From the NCBI RefSeq assembly GCF_001548055.1, contig NZ_AP014724.1, positions 1,984,001 to 2,048,000 of the forward strand: 64,000 nt of DNA, written 5' to 3'. Shown here one piece after another: positions 9,103 to 19,595 of the stretch (position 1 is its first letter; each line of letters opens with the position of its first letter). Source of the stretch: Sulfurospirillum cavolei (lineage in GTDB: Bacteria; Campylobacterota; Campylobacteria; Campylobacterales; Sulfurospirillaceae). Under the pieces are notes generated by a model. That model was not told the DNA's origin, made no database searches, and was given only the letters and a program-made list of their open reading frames with translations. Both the position numbers and the translations under genes were made by a program.

Positions 9103-11259
9103 TTATTTATAAGCGTCGTTGACCGAAACAAACTCGATAACGCGATACTTTCCTCTTAAATTATCGCGTACGGTACCGACGTTTTTATCGGGCAGCTCTA
9201 AGATCATTTCAAAATAATCCGCATGCCCTTCGTCTTCGCTTTTTCCAAGCTCGATGGTGACTAAGTTAATCTGCATTTTAGCCAAATAAGCTAAAAAGGC
9301 GGCTAAAGAGCCTTTTTTGTTTTCGAGGCTGACGATCAGTTTATAGCGATCGGGGGCTTCGCGCGTCCATTTCACAAAAACCATCGGCTCGTTGTCTTCC
9401 ATCAAGCCGGCGGCACGTTCGCACAATTTATGGTGTACGAAAACATCGTTTCCGCGTTTAAAGCCTAAAATATCGTCTCCGCGTTTAGGATGGCAACAGT
9501 AATCAAAATAGACGTTTGAAATATGATGATTGGAATAAATCACGATATTTTCAAACTTCTGTTTACGGATATGGTAGCGATCTTTTTTCAAAAGCGGAAA
9601 CAACAGCGTATCTTGTAACGCATACAGTTTCAACGTATTGGCAACGTCTTGGAGAAAAATCGAATCGGTCGCAATCTTAAAAATTTTCTTCGTTGCATGC
9701 TCTTGTTCGACCCATGCTTCGACCTTGTTTTCCGTAACCCCGAAGACGTTGGAGAGAATTTTAATCGCCGCTTTATGGTTAATTTCTTTGATTTTTTGTC
9801 GACAATTGGCTTGTATCGTGCTTTTGGCTTTGCCCGTTTTAACGCTATTGATCCAACTGCAACGAAATTTCGGTTCACTCGAAGTCACGATACGAACGAT
9901 ATCCCCGTTTTTTAGTTCGGTTAAAAGAGGAACCTTTTGTTTATTGACGTACGCTTCATCGGCGTACGTACCGACTTCCGTGTGAACTTCATACGCAAAA
10001 TCCAAGACCGTAGCACCCCTCGGTAAGGTAAAGATATCGCCCTTGGGCGAAAAAACGGCAATATCTTCGCTGTAAAGGTTATCTTTTGCGATGGCATAAA
10101 AGTCCTCGATATTGTCGATCTCTTCGTTTTGATTGTTCAGTTCGTTTAGCCAGTCGAGTTTTGGGTTAAGCCCGCCCGATTTATATTTCCAATGTGCCGC
10201 AACGCCGTATTCGGCCGTTTTGTTCATATCGTACGTTCTAATTTGCGATTCAACGATCGATTTGTCGTCGAAAACGGTCGTATGAATCGTTTGGTAACCG
10301 TTCTCTTTGGGAATAGCGATATAATCTTTAAATCGTGAAATCAACGGTTTAAAATGTTGATGAACGATGCCTAAGGCACGGTAACAATCGATTGGCGTTC
10401 GCACGATAATACGAATTGCCAAAAGATCGAGCACTTCTTCGATCGTTACGCCTTTTCGTTGCATTTTCAAGTAAATAGAGTAATAATGCTTAACGCGTTT
10501 TTGAATCGTAAAGTCGCTTTCGATAAAGCCCTCTTGAAGCATATGATTTTTAATTTTAGAAATAAAATGGTTCAAGCGGAGTTGGAGTTGCTGTCCGTGC
10601 TCTTTAATGTAACCGTCGATTTTAGCGTATTCGTTAGGCATCACGTAATAAAAGCTCAGATCTTCCAAAAGGTTTTTAATCGACGAAATACCCAAACGAT
10701 GCGCAATCGGCGCATAAACGACCAAAGTCTCTTCGGCGATACGTCGTTGTTTTAACGGATCAAGTGCGCCGAGCGTTAACATGTTATGCAAACGATCGCA
10801 CAATTTAACGACCAAAACCCGCACGTCCCGAATCGAAGCAATCAACATTTTGCGAAACGTTAGAGCCGATGCAATCATTTTTTCATTGGAAGACGAAGGG
10901 ATCAACTCCACGTCACGAATTTCGACGATTTTCGTCAAGCCGTCGACGAGATGGCGAACTTCTTCGCCAAACATCGCTTTGACGTCCTCGGTCGAACATG
11001 AGGTGTCTTCTACGACATCGTGTAAAAGCCCTGCGACGATCATCGATTCGTCACCGCCGAGATAGGCAACGAATACACATACTAAAATAGGATGAATCAC
11101 ATATTCTTCGCCGCTTTTACGGTATTGACCTTTGTGCTTTTCTATCGTAAACGCAACGGCTTTTTCGATATCGGGCGTCGGCTTGATGTACTTGTACAAC
11201 AGCTCTATCGCGGGATCGGCGGCCTTACACTCTTTAACGATTTCAATTAACTCTTCCAA
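9103..11259 (-). CDS. spoT: Bifunctional (p)ppGpp synthetase/hydrolase (RSH family)
   Basis: Makes and degrades the stringent-response alarmone. Order in 718 residues: HD hydrolase domain with HKGQYRKSGEEYVIHP and the metal-binding HD pair in LLHDVVEDT; synthetase domain with RFKDYIAIPKENGYQTIHT; TGS domain (VFSPKGDIFTLPRGATVLDFAY); a CC/zinc-finger-like region with YCCHPKRGDDI; and a C-terminal ACT domain. Both catalytic halves look intact. Campylobacterota usually have this single long RSH. The start is TTG with GAGG ten bases upstream. It precedes tyrS and follows rpoZ by 22 bases. Confidence 0.95.
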   Translation of the reverse strand: MEELIEIVKECKAADPAIELLYKYIKPTPDIEKAVAFTIEKHKGQYRKSGEEYVIHPILVCVFVAYLGGDESMIVAGLLHDVVEDTSCSTEDVKAMFGEEVRHLVDGLTKIVEIRDVELIPSSSNEKMIASALTFRKMLIASIRDVRVLVVKLCDRLHNMLTLGALDPLKQRRIAEETLVVYAPIAHRLGISSIKNLLEDLSFYYVMPNEYAKIDGYIKEHGQQLQLRLNHFISKIKNHMLQEGFIESDFTIQKRVKHYYSIYLKMQRKGVTIEEVLDLLAIRIIVRTPIDCYRALGIVHQHFKPLISRFKDYIAIPKENGYQTIHTTVFDDKSIVESQIRTYDMNKTAEYGVAAHWKYKSGGLNPKLDWLNELNNQNEEIDNIEDFYAIAKDNLYSEDIAVFSPKGDIFTLPRGATVLDFAYEVHTEVGTYADEAYVNKQKVPLLTELKNGDIVRIVTSSEPKFRCSWINSVKTGKAKSTIQANCRQKIKEINHKAAIKILSNVFGVTENKVEAWVEQEHATKKIFKIATDSIFLQDVANTLKLYALQDTLLFPLLKKDRYHIRKQKFENIVIYSNHHISNVYFDYCCHPKRGDDILGFKRGNDVFVHHKLCERAAGLMEDNEPMVFVKWTREAPDRYKLIVSLENKKGSLAAFLAYLAKMQINLVTIELGKSEDEGHADYFEMILELPDKNVGTVRDNLRGKYRVIEFVSVNDAYK

Positions 11260-11281
11260 AAGAGATTTACCTCACTTACGA

Positions 11282-11494
11282 TTAGTCGATAATCGCATCT
11301 AATTTAACTTTCCCCTCGGCAATTTCCATAAGGGCGATGTCCGTAAATTTTTGCTTATTTTTATCCGCTTTGATTAAAGGTTCGGCACCGTTAGCCAATT
11401 GATCGGCTCTTTTTGCCGTTAATAAAACCAGCTTATAGCGATCTTGTCCTACGAACTGTAAGGCTTTTGCCGTAATCTCTTCCATTCTTTGCAT
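11282..11494 (-). CDS. rpoZ: RNA polymerase omega subunit
   Basis: 70 residues, the normal size in Campylobacterota. The N-terminal MQRMEEITAKAL and the conserved LVLLTAKRADQLANGAEPLI helix match omega, which binds the beta-prime C-terminus and assists core assembly. It lies between pyrH (20 bases upstream) and the RSH gene, the same neighbourhood as in many proteobacteria, where rpoZ precedes spoT. In E. coli omega also forms part of a ppGpp site. Confidence 0.93.
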   Translation of the reverse strand: MQRMEEITAKALQFVGQDRYKLVLLTAKRADQLANGAEPLIKADKNKQKFTDIALMEIAEGKVKLDAIID

Positions 11495-11514
11495 TCGTTT
11501 TCCTTGGTATTAAT

Positions 11515-12279
<765 letters not shown>

Positions 12280-12317
12280 TCATTTTAGCAAAAAAGAGCT
12301 AGAAGCCTTCTTAAACG

Positions 12318-13550
12318 TTATTTGGCACCGATGAGTTCCAATGGATCGATGTGGAAATTTTTCTGCGTAACTTCGAACGTTAAGTCGTTATCAACCCGAC
12401 CGATAATATAGCCTTTTTTGATTTTTTGTCCGACTTCGATCGTCGGAGCGATTTTCGATAAATGGGCATAAATGGTATGAATATCGTCGCCGTTTTCAAT
12501 GATAACGACTTTTTCCATCGAAGCGGTATCTTTTGCGAAAATCACCTTACCGTTTAAAACACTTTTGACCGTCGCATCGGGCGTATTGGAGCTTAACACG
12601 ACCGATTCGTTAAAAATTTTAATCTTATAAATCGGATCGACGTAATCGCCGAAGCGTCGTTTGACACTAAAACTATCTAAAGGCGCAATGGTCTTTTCTC
12701 CGACGTATTTCTTAACGTTACTGTTTTGATACGACGATCCGATTTGCTTAATGCCCGTATCGCCGACGGCAGCGGTTTGCGGTGCCTTATCGCGTTTGGC
12801 GGCGGCATTTTTCTCGGCTAATCGTTGATTCTCTTCTTGAACTTGAATAATTTTGAGTTTTTCCAGGGTCGCACGCAATTCGTCACGCTCTTTTTGAATA
12901 TCGTCTAGCTGTTTTTTATAGTCTTCTTTCTTTGCGTTCAAAGCGACGATAGAACTTTCACGTTTTTTTTCCAAAGCGACCAATTCGTCTTTTTTACTTT
13001 TTGCGCTTTGAATTTCACCGTGAATCGTTTTAATCTCTTGGCTTTGCGAATAAATTTGATCGTTGATGAGTTTGTAATCGCTCGCAAGTTTACTAAACTC
13101 TTTACGCATAATCGTATCCATTTTCTGCAAAACTTCATCCACCAATATACCGTCTTCGTTATCAAGATAATCGCTATCGGAAACTAAATAAAACGAAAAA
13201 TCTTCGGCAATGATTTTAATAATTTTCTGTTCCAAATCTTTCTTTAAAGAGGAGAGCTGTTGCGTATCTTTAGTCAGCTTATCAAGGTATTCGTACTTGC
13301 GCTGAACCGCTTCTTGCGACTCGCTGATATTTTGGCTTAAATCGGCGATTTTGTCCTTAATCTTCTCGATATTTTTTTCTTCGTTCATAATATCGTTAGC
13401 AATGTCTTGAAGCTTTCCGTGAAGCTGCTTTTCCGTTTGCATCTTTTCTTCAAGCGTTTTCGATTTCTCGGTAATCTTTTGCGTCGTGTTCGGTGCGCCG
13501 ATGCATGCTAAAGGAAGAACGAGAGCAAGAACGATGGAACAAAGTCTCAT
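12318..13550 (-). CDS. EnvC-like amidase activator with degenerate LytM domain
   Basis: 410 residues: signal peptide (1-18), long coiled coil (~25-240) and a C-terminal M23/LytM fold (~285-410). Active M23 peptidases need HxxxD and HxH zinc ligands. Here the first His/Asp site reads NESVVLSS, HTIYAHL keeps its His pair only in part, and the final His position is LTFEV where active enzymes have LHFE. With most ligands missing it cannot be a normal endopeptidase. E. coli EnvC is built the same way and activates amidases under FtsEX control, so I infer that role; ftsX lies directly upstream with a 4-base overlap. Confidence 0.85.
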   Translation of the reverse strand: MRLCSIVLALVLPLACIGAPNTTQKITEKSKTLEEKMQTEKQLHGKLQDIANDIMNEEKNIEKIKDKIADLSQNISESQEAVQRKYEYLDKLTKDTQQLSSLKKDLEQKIIKIIAEDFSFYLVSDSDYLDNEDGILVDEVLQKMDTIMRKEFSKLASDYKLINDQIYSQSQEIKTIHGEIQSAKSKKDELVALEKKRESSIVALNAKKEDYKKQLDDIQKERDELRATLEKLKIIQVQEENQRLAEKNAAAKRDKAPQTAAVGDTGIKQIGSSYQNSNVKKYVGEKTIAPLDSFSVKRRFGDYVDPIYKIKIFNESVVLSSNTPDATVKSVLNGKVIFAKDTASMEKVVIIENGDDIHTIYAHLSKIAPTIEVGQKIKKGYIIGRVDNDLTFEVTQKNFHIDPLELIGAK

Positions 13551-14356
13551 ACACGTCCTATCTTGCGCGCGACGATACTGACCGCAATCAGAGCAAATAC
13601 GAACGACGCTCCCACCAAAACCGACCCTTCGTACAGCCAGTTAAATGACGGTAAAACAACGTCGAGTTCCGCGGCATAGGCTTGGGCAAGCGGAAGTCTG
13701 GGAACGATGTCGTAAAACGCACAAACGCAAAGTGCACTTAAAAGCGTATCGACAAGCGTCATACGATACAACATGGCACTTTTCATAAAAAAAGACGCTC
13801 CAAAAAGCGCCATAATCGCCATACGCCGTTGATGTTCGTAAATCCAAATACGGATCTGCTTTAAGATCAATAAAACGGCGATACATGCAACAAAAAAGGT
13901 AAAAATATAGACCATCGCCTGAAGCAATAAAAACATCTTAAACATTTTTTCATGCGTTTTTGCAAAAGTCTCTACACGCGAAATAGTCGTAATAGACGAG
14001 AGCTTTTGCTTAATCGTTTCGATGCGTTTTTTATCGGGTAAGCTCCCGAGTTTTAACGAGTAAAATTTGGGGAGAGCTACTTGAAGTAAGGCAAGATTTT
14101 TGGATGACATCTCATTTTTCAATCGGTCTAAAATCTTTTTACTGCTAATTTCCGAAATCGACTCAATCTCCGGAATCTGTTTTTGCAACTCTTCTTCTTT
14201 CAATTCGGAGGACGAAACGACGACAATAGCATAATCGTTGACGATTTTAGAAGCATAATCGTTGACGATACTTTTAATAACGTTCGTAAATTGAAACGAA
14301 AAAAGCAGAACAAAGCTTGAGATAAAAATGGAAAAATGGCTGCTAATTGACTTCAT
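13547..14356 (-). CDS. ftsX: FtsX-like division permease-domain protein
   Basis: 269 residues with an N-terminal transmembrane helix, a periplasmic loop of ~120 residues and three C-terminal transmembrane helices, the FtsX topology. The segment LLILKQIRIWIYEHQRRMAI is the cytoplasmic coupling helix that contacts FtsE. FtsEX does not transport a substrate; it uses ATP to switch septal peptidoglycan hydrolases on. It overlaps ftsE by 14 bases and the EnvC-like gene by 4, which supports a co-translated FtsE-FtsX-EnvC set. Sequence is weakly conserved, so the identity rests on topology and context. Confidence 0.85.
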   Translation of the reverse strand: MKSISSHFSIFISSFVLLFSFQFTNVIKSIVNDYASKIVNDYAIVVVSSSELKEEELQKQIPEIESISEISSKKILDRLKNEMSSKNLALLQVALPKFYSLKLGSLPDKKRIETIKQKLSSITTISRVETFAKTHEKMFKMFLLLQAMVYIFTFFVACIAVLLILKQIRIWIYEHQRRMAIMALFGASFFMKSAMLYRMTLVDTLLSALCVCAFYDIVPRLPLAQAYAAELDVVLPSFNWLYEGSVLVGASFVFALIAVSIVARKIGRV

Positions 14357-15014
14357 GTAAAACGCCGCCTTCTAAAAAGTAGTGTTTATAGTCAATCCCC
14401 AAAGTTGAAGGAATATTGTGCGTTACCACGACAACCGTCGTACCTAAATGCTCTTTGGCACCTTTTAATAAATTCCAAATGACTTCACTGGAGTAGCTAT
14501 CCAGATTTCCGGTCGGCTCATCCGCCAAAATTAAAATCGGATTGTGCGCTAAGGCGCGCGCCATTGCAACGCGTTGTTGCTCCCCGCCGCTCAACTCGTA
14601 GGGATATTTATTAATTTTATGCAGCAATTTGACATGTTTGAGCAATTTATGTGCTTGTTTAATGCAAACGCTTTTGGAAAATCCTCCGATAATCAAAGGA
14701 AGCATCACGTTTTGTTCCACCGTCCATTCGTCGATCAGTTTATAATCTTGAAAAACGACACCTAAATACCGTCTTAAAAGATTGAGCTTCGAACTGCCGA
14801 TATTTCTAAAATCGACGCCGCACACGTTCAACTCGCCGTGATTGGGTAAAAGTTCGCCGTAAAGCGATTTGATAATCGTCGATTTTCCGCTACCGCTTTT
14901 ACCGGTAATAAAAACAAATTCTTGCGCTTTAATCGCCATATTGGCATCGGTAATAACGGGCTCGTCGCGTTCATAACCGATGTTTAACCCGCTTGCTTTA
15001 ATGACGTATTCCAT
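14343..15014 (-). CDS. ftsE: FtsE-like ABC ATPase
   Basis: 223-residue ATPase. Walker [10 protein letters not shown] is at 38-46, then VVFQDYKL (Q-loop), [15 protein letters not shown] (signature), [11 protein letters not shown] (Walker B) and VTHN (H-loop). I take the ATG at 15014, preceded by GAAGAG; a TTG at 15029 is possible but lies further inside trmB. It overlaps trmB by 17 bases. Its partner FtsX follows immediately. Confidence 0.92.
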   Translation of the reverse strand: MEYVIKASGLNIGYERDEPVITDANMAIKAQEFVFITGKSGSGKSTIIKSLYGELLPNHGELNVCGVDFRNIGSSKLNLLRRYLGVVFQDYKLIDEWTVEQNVMLPLIIGGFSKSVCIKQAHKLLKHVKLLHKINKYPYELSGGEQQRVAMARALAHNPILILADEPTGNLDSYSSEVIWNLLKGAKEHLGTTVVVVTHNIPSTLGIDYKHYFLEGGVLHEVN

Positions 15015-16176
15015 GGAACCACTCTTCAATTAAGGTATGTGCGGCACGATTGCTTTTCGTATCCAACACCCGCTCGGGTAAATAACGCATTGTAGCGTGA
15101 TCGATAAAAATATAGCACTTTTCGTTCCGCTCGTTCGCACCGAACGAAAGACGTATCAATCCGCTGTGCTCGTCGATTGTAAATAGTTCTTCGAAATGAA
15201 CAAAAAAGCCTTCGCCTCTTCGTAAAATTTCTTCGAATGCCTCACGCACTTTGGCAAAATCGACATGAAAATCAAATGCCAATCTACCGATGCGCTCTTT
15301 GTCGGGAGAAGCTTGTTCGTTACGCAAAATCACGTCGTAAATGTCTTTATCCATTTTGCGCCAACGATCTTCGTACTTGCTCGTAATTTCCAAAGCCGCA
15401 TTTTTTTTAACGTGAACATCCGCACGCGAAAGGTGCATCATCTGTTCAAACACAAAAGAAAAATAAGCGTCGCTGTCCGTTCGAAGCTCCAACGTAGCAT
15501 TGACATGTAAGACGCGAAGTGCCTCTTCGATAAAGGCTGCGGAAAAAACACGCCGATGCGGTTTTTTATCCCAAGGGACGGGAAAATGCACGAAAATACG
15601 CCCGACACTGTTCGAAGACAAAAACTCCATAAACTGTCTCGCATCATAATCAATGACGAAAATATTATCTATCGATTGCAATTCGCATTGCTTCAAAACC
15701 TGCTCGATAGAGGGCTTGTGAATCTCCAATCCGATAAACTGTACGTGCGGATTTTTTTTGGCTTGATGCAGTAAATGCCTTCCGCTTCCAAATCCGATCT
15801 CAACCCAAATCTCTTTTTGCGTATCGAAAGCATCGGCAAAAAAATCGATCTCTTTGAGATACGCCGAACATCTCACGTCTAAAAACTTTTTCGGTTCGAT
15901 GTTGGAATGACTAACATGTGCATCGCTCGCATCTCGAAAATCGATCAACGCTTTTTGTAAAAAAGAGGCTTGCGTCGGACGGGTAACTTTATCGCCTTTC
16001 ACTAAAAAACCACTTGCTTCTTTAGGCAAAACGCGGAGCATGAACGTTTCACCGCGGCATGTCGCTAGCACCAAAACGTTGCCCTTTTGGGACCTCGCTT
16101 GCCAATGAAACGTCGTATCGTGATAGGTACACGGGTAGTGCAAAGGCTTTAACGATCGGGTATGAAAATTCGGCAT
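14998..16176 (-). CDS. trmB: tRNA (guanine-N7-)-methyltransferase, long form
   Basis: SAM-dependent enzyme making m7G46 in the variable loop of tRNAs. The core has WVEIGFGSGRHLLHQAKKNP (SAM loop), FIGLEIHKPSIEQVL, IFVHFPVPWDKKPHRRVF (the conserved PDPWxKxxHxxRR-type motif, here FPVPWDKKPHRR) and TDSDAYFSF. At 392 residues it is much longer than the ~240-residue E. coli enzyme, with extra domains at both ends; Campylobacterota have this long version. The lipoprotein gene ends nine bases upstream and ftsE begins inside its last codons. Confidence 0.92.
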   Translation of the reverse strand: MPNFHTRSLKPLHYPCTYHDTTFHWQARSQKGNVLVLATCRGETFMLRVLPKEASGFLVKGDKVTRPTQASFLQKALIDFRDASDAHVSHSNIEPKKFLDVRCSAYLKEIDFFADAFDTQKEIWVEIGFGSGRHLLHQAKKNPHVQFIGLEIHKPSIEQVLKQCELQSIDNIFVIDYDARQFMEFLSSNSVGRIFVHFPVPWDKKPHRRVFSAAFIEEALRVLHVNATLELRTDSDAYFSFVFEQMMHLSRADVHVKKNAALEITSKYEDRWRKMDKDIYDVILRNEQASPDKERIGRLAFDFHVDFAKVREAFEEILRRGEGFFVHFEELFTIDEHSGLIRLSFGANERNEKCYIFIDHATMRYLPERVLDTKSNRAAHTLIEEWFHGIRH

Positions 16177-16184
16177 ATCCTCGT

Positions 16185-17444
16185 TTAATCCTTCGGTATC
16201 GTAACGACGACGGCATCGGACGGATTAGAAGCGATACCGTATTTGTCGATGGCGATAATATGGTAAACGTATTCAACGCCGGTAGAGACTTCCATATCTT
16301 GATAATTAGGTTCAAAGATACCCGTAAAGTTTTGTTTTCGCGTCTCTCCGTTTAATTTATACTCTTTAATAATCGTATATTTGACCGTATTTCGATCCCC
16401 TACCCATGAAAGGCGAACGCTTCTTCCGTCATATTTGACCGCATTAGCAACCGGTGCGGCAAGAGAAGGCATCGTCATGCCCGCAATCGGGCTCTCTTGT
16501 TGCTTAGATTCTAACCCGTCTTTATCGACGGCAACGACTTTATAGTAATAAATTTTGCCGTTTTCGTTAACGTAGTCTTCAAACTCCGTGTTGGTCGTTT
16601 TACCGTAGTAGCTGTACAACAACGACGTTGTAGGGGAACGGTAAATTTTATAATGGGTAAAGTCGCTCGTCGTCGAAGGGTTCCATGTTAAAATAACTTT
16701 TTTAGGAAGATCGCTCGTTGCGCGTAGTCCCGTAATCATATCGGGAAGAGCTTTGGTTTGCGCCTCTACGACTTCGCTGGGTCTAGAAACAACGTCGTCA
16801 AACGTCTTGACTCTCACACGGTAACGATAGACGTAATTATCGCGTAAGCCTTTATCCATGTATTCGGCGTTCAAGCGGCCTTTCACTTTACCGACCTCTT
16901 CCCAATCTGTTGATTTGAACTCGTTACGCTCGATAATATAAGACTCGACGTTTTCGGAGGCATGCGGTCTCCAAATAAGCTTCACGCGGCTTGGAAGCGC
17001 ACCGATAGCTTTAACGTAAGAAACCGGCTCGATTCCGCCTATAGTCGGCGTTTTCGCAACGGCGGCCGTCGTCGTTACCACGGCAATTGCACTCAGTTCC
17101 GATTCGTGTTTGTCGGAGGAATAAGTACTGATACGATAAGCGTACGTCGTATTGGGTGCTAATTTCGTATCGACGTAATGGGAAACGTATTTGTCTTTAA
17201 TCGTTGCGATTTTTTTCAACGAATTCCCTTCGACGCGATACAAATAGTATCCTTCTACTTGATCGTCGTAAAGGGGAGTCCATTCAAATCCGACTTCCGT
17301 AGAACCCGGAAGCGTTCGAAGAGCGTCAACGCGTGCCAAAGAGGCATCGACGACCGGCTCTTTAGGTGTTTCAAGCGTTTTTTCGCATCCAGTGATCATG
17401 AGAGCTAAAGCAACTAACGATGCCGTCCAAAGTGATTTTTTCAT
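16185..17444 (-). CDS. Fibronectin type III repeat lipoprotein
   Basis: 419 residues. A lipoprotein signal ends LMITGC with Cys20 as the lipidation site. The rest is four FN3-like domains, visible as repeats of VxLxWxP...YxIYR...YxDxxL...YxYxVxAxDxxG. Such proteins are surface or periplasmic adhesion or scaffold modules; no enzyme motif is seen. The equivalent position in C. jejuni also holds an FN3 lipoprotein, reported there as a fibronectin-binding factor, but I cannot tell whether that activity applies here. The first 74 bases overlap rluD in another frame; AAGGA ten bases upstream supports the ATG at 17444. Confidence 0.85.
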   Translation of the reverse strand: MKKSLWTASLVALALMITGCEKTLETPKEPVVDASLARVDALRTLPGSTEVGFEWTPLYDDQVEGYYLYRVEGNSLKKIATIKDKYVSHYVDTKLAPNTTYAYRISTYSSDKHESELSAIAVVTTTAAVAKTPTIGGIEPVSYVKAIGALPSRVKLIWRPHASENVESYIIERNEFKSTDWEEVGKVKGRLNAEYMDKGLRDNYVYRYRVRVKTFDDVVSRPSEVVEAQTKALPDMITGLRATSDLPKKVILTWNPSTTSDFTHYKIYRSPTTSLLYSYYGKTTNTEFEDYVNENGKIYYYKVVAVDKDGLESKQQESPIAGMTMPSLAAPVANAVKYDGRSVRLSWVGDRNTVKYTIIKEYKLNGETRKQNFTGIFEPNYQDMEVSTGVEYVYHIIAIDKYGIASNPSDAVVVTIPKD

Positions 17445-18351
17445 TAATCTCGTCCTTCATGAAATGATCTGTTAAATATGCGTTCATATCGTCCCATAAC
17501 GGTGCTTGAATCGACACGGGTTGTCCGCTACGAGGGTGTATGAGATAGACACAATACGCATGGAGCATAATTCTAGGGATTGTACCATTTTGGCTCTTAA
17601 AGCCGTATAAACTATCCCCTAAAATATGGCGCGAAAGCGCGCTTAAATGCACGCGAATTTGGTGTGTTCGTCCCGTAAAAAGCTTGGCGGCGATCAATTC
17701 GCACTTAGCATTTTTGGAAAGAGCAAGCTTGGCAAACGCACTTTTAGCATAACGTCCTTCTTTCAGCACACCCATTTTTAGGCGATGGTTTAAATGACGT
17801 CCGATCGGAAGTTCGACAATCGTGTTTTCTTTGAGCGGAACATCGATTAAAGCGATATAGTAGCGTCCCATGCTTTTATCTTCCAACTGCGACGCCAATG
17901 CGACGTGCGCTTCGTTATTTTTGGCGACGACCAAAGCACCGCTGGTCTCCTTATCAATGCGATGCACGATACCGTGACGCTCTTCGCCGCTAATGCTGGA
18001 GAGTGAGATACCTTTATGTTTTAACCAATCGACCAACGTGGCTTCTTTGACGCTCGGTGCTCCGTGAACCGTTAAAAACGGCGGTTTATTGACGACCAAA
18101 ATATCGTCGTCTTCGTATAAAATCGGTACTTCAAAATCAACGGGATACTCAGGTGCGCTAGGCGTCGCTTCGATAAAATCGTACTCGATCGTATCGCCTA
18201 CATGTACTTTTAAACCGCTCTTAAAAACGCGCACCCCGTTCAGAGTAACGCCGACGGTTTTAATAAGCTTTTCCACTTGATTCCGAGGGAGATTCAATAC
18301 TTCGCTCATGACGGCATCTAAACGTCCCGCATTTTGACATGTTTGTTTCAT
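17371..18351 (-). CDS. RluD/RluA-family 23S rRNA pseudouridine synthase
   Basis: 326 residues. An S4 domain (~8-60) is followed by the catalytic domain with HRIDKETSGALVVAK (catalytic Asp133), YIALIDV and the late motif GRTHQIRVHLSAL. The family isomerises uridines in 23S rRNA; RluD-type positions are likely but cannot be fixed by eye. The C-terminal tail (ITLDGIVSCFSSHDHWMRKNA) is not typical and is encoded across the first 74 bases of the downstream lipoprotein gene. rodA is divergent, 57 bases away. Confidence 0.9.
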   Translation of the reverse strand: MKQTCQNAGRLDAVMSEVLNLPRNQVEKLIKTVGVTLNGVRVFKSGLKVHVGDTIEYDFIEATPSAPEYPVDFEVPILYEDDDILVVNKPPFLTVHGAPSVKEATLVDWLKHKGISLSSISGEERHGIVHRIDKETSGALVVAKNNEAHVALASQLEDKSMGRYYIALIDVPLKENTIVELPIGRHLNHRLKMGVLKEGRYAKSAFAKLALSKNAKCELIAAKLFTGRTHQIRVHLSALSRHILGDSLYGFKSQNGTIPRIMLHAYCVYLIHPRSGQPVSIQAPLWDDMNAYLTDHFMKDEINEKITLDGIVSCFSSHDHWMRKNA

Positions 18352-18377
18352 GATCGGCTACTTTCAACTATTTTTGC

Positions 18378-18383
18378 TATACT
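18378..18383 (+). promoter_or_regulatory. -10 box of rodA
   Basis: TATACT preceded by TTTTTGC (an extended, T-rich -10), 26 bases before the GTG start of rodA, in the 57-base gap between divergent rluD and rodA. Confidence 0.5.
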
Positions 18384-18408
18384 TTTAAAAACGTTCCAAA
18401 GGGATTGT

Positions 18409-19515
18409 GTGTTTCAAATCGATAGGCGCATCTTAACACATTTTGATTTTTTAATTCCTATTTTGGTTTTACCCATTATCGTTCTTTCATACTATCTGGT
18501 CTCCGAAGCCAACGACATGTTAGCTACGAAACAGATCGTCTACTACGGTGTCGGGTTCGCGACTTTTTTGGTTTTTTTTATCATTCCGATTAAAAAAATC
18601 GAGTGGGTCATCCCTTTTTTTTACTGGATTACGATTTTTCTCCTCTTAAGCGTCGATTTCTTCGGCGTCGCCAAATTGGGGGCCAGACGATGGCTTGAAA
18701 TTCCCTTTGTCCACTTTACGATTCAACCGTCCGAAATTTTTAAACCCGCCTTTATCTTAATGCTTGCCTATCTTATCAAAAACAATCCGCCCGACGAAAA
18801 AGGCTACGGTTGGAAATCTTTTTTTAAACTCAGCTTCTATATCATCCTTCCGTTTCTTTTGATCGCCAAAGAACCCGACTTGGGTACGGCGATGATTTTA
18901 CTTTTGCTCGGATACGGAACACTCTTCGTCATCGGCGTTCACAGAAAAATCTGGATCACGCTAGCCATCGTCGTGGGACTTAGCAGTCCCGTTTTGTACA
19001 ACCATCTCCACGATTATCAGAAACAACGTATTTCGGATTTTCTTTCCGAACAACCAAGCTATCACGTCAAACAATCCATTATTGCCATCGGTTCGGGAGG
19101 ATTGACGGGCAAAGAGCGTAGCGAAGCGACGCAAACGCATTACAAGTTTTTACCGATTGCAACAAGTGATTTTATTTTCGCGTATACGGTTGAGAGGCTT
19201 GGATTTTGGGGTGCTTTCGGACTCATTTCATGTTACGCGCTTTTGGTATTTCATTTGACGACGCTCAATTTTATGCTCAAAGAAGACCACTTCGCACAAG
19301 TGATTACGAGCGGTATCGCTTTGCTCATTTTCTTTTACATGAGCATTAATATCGCAATGACGATCGGCTTAGCACCGGTGGTCGGCGTTCCGCTTCCGTT
19401 TTACAGTTATGGAGGCAGTAGTTTTATTACGTTTTTTGCGCTTTTCGGTATTTTAGAAAACCTTTTGGCGTTTCGTTTCGATCCAACGTACCGATCCATT
19501 CGATACTCGCTCTAG
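18409..19515 (+). CDS. rodA: Rod-shape peptidoglycan glycosyltransferase RodA (SEDS)
   Basis: Integral membrane polymerase of lipid II for side-wall elongation. 368 residues from the GTG at 18409, preceded by AAAGGG; this length matches RodA, and an upstream in-frame ATG at 18334 lies within the start region of rluD. About ten hydrophobic segments. SEDS signatures are RRWLEIPFVHFTIQPSEIFKPAFI, AKEPDLGTAMILLLLG (with the essential Asp), ATSDFIFAYTVERLGF and GVPLPFYSYGGSSF. No PBP2 partner gene is adjacent. Confidence 0.94.
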   Translation: MFQIDRRILTHFDFLIPILVLPIIVLSYYLVSEANDMLATKQIVYYGVGFATFLVFFIIPIKKIEWVIPFFYWITIFLLLSVDFFGVAKLGARRWLEIPFVHFTIQPSEIFKPAFILMLAYLIKNNPPDEKGYGWKSFFKLSFYIILPFLLIAKEPDLGTAMILLLLGYGTLFVIGVHRKIWITLAIVVGLSSPVLYNHLHDYQKQRISDFLSEQPSYHVKQSIIAIGSGGLTGKERSEATQTHYKFLPIATSDFIFAYTVERLGFWGAFGLISCYALLVFHLTTLNFMLKEDHFAQVITSGIALLIFFYMSINIAMTIGLAPVVGVPLPFYSYGGSSFITFFALFGILENLLAFRFDPTYRSIRYSL

Positions 19516-19595
19516 TCCCCTATTTTAGGGTTATACCGAAGAGTTTTTAGCTTTATTTAACAATAAAAAGAGTAGAATCTCAACTCTTTAAATTC

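Noticed and set aside
19516-19595. Terminator after rodA (CCCTA...TAGGG)
   Set aside because: Only a five-base stem with a three-base loop and no clear U-run; too weak to list.
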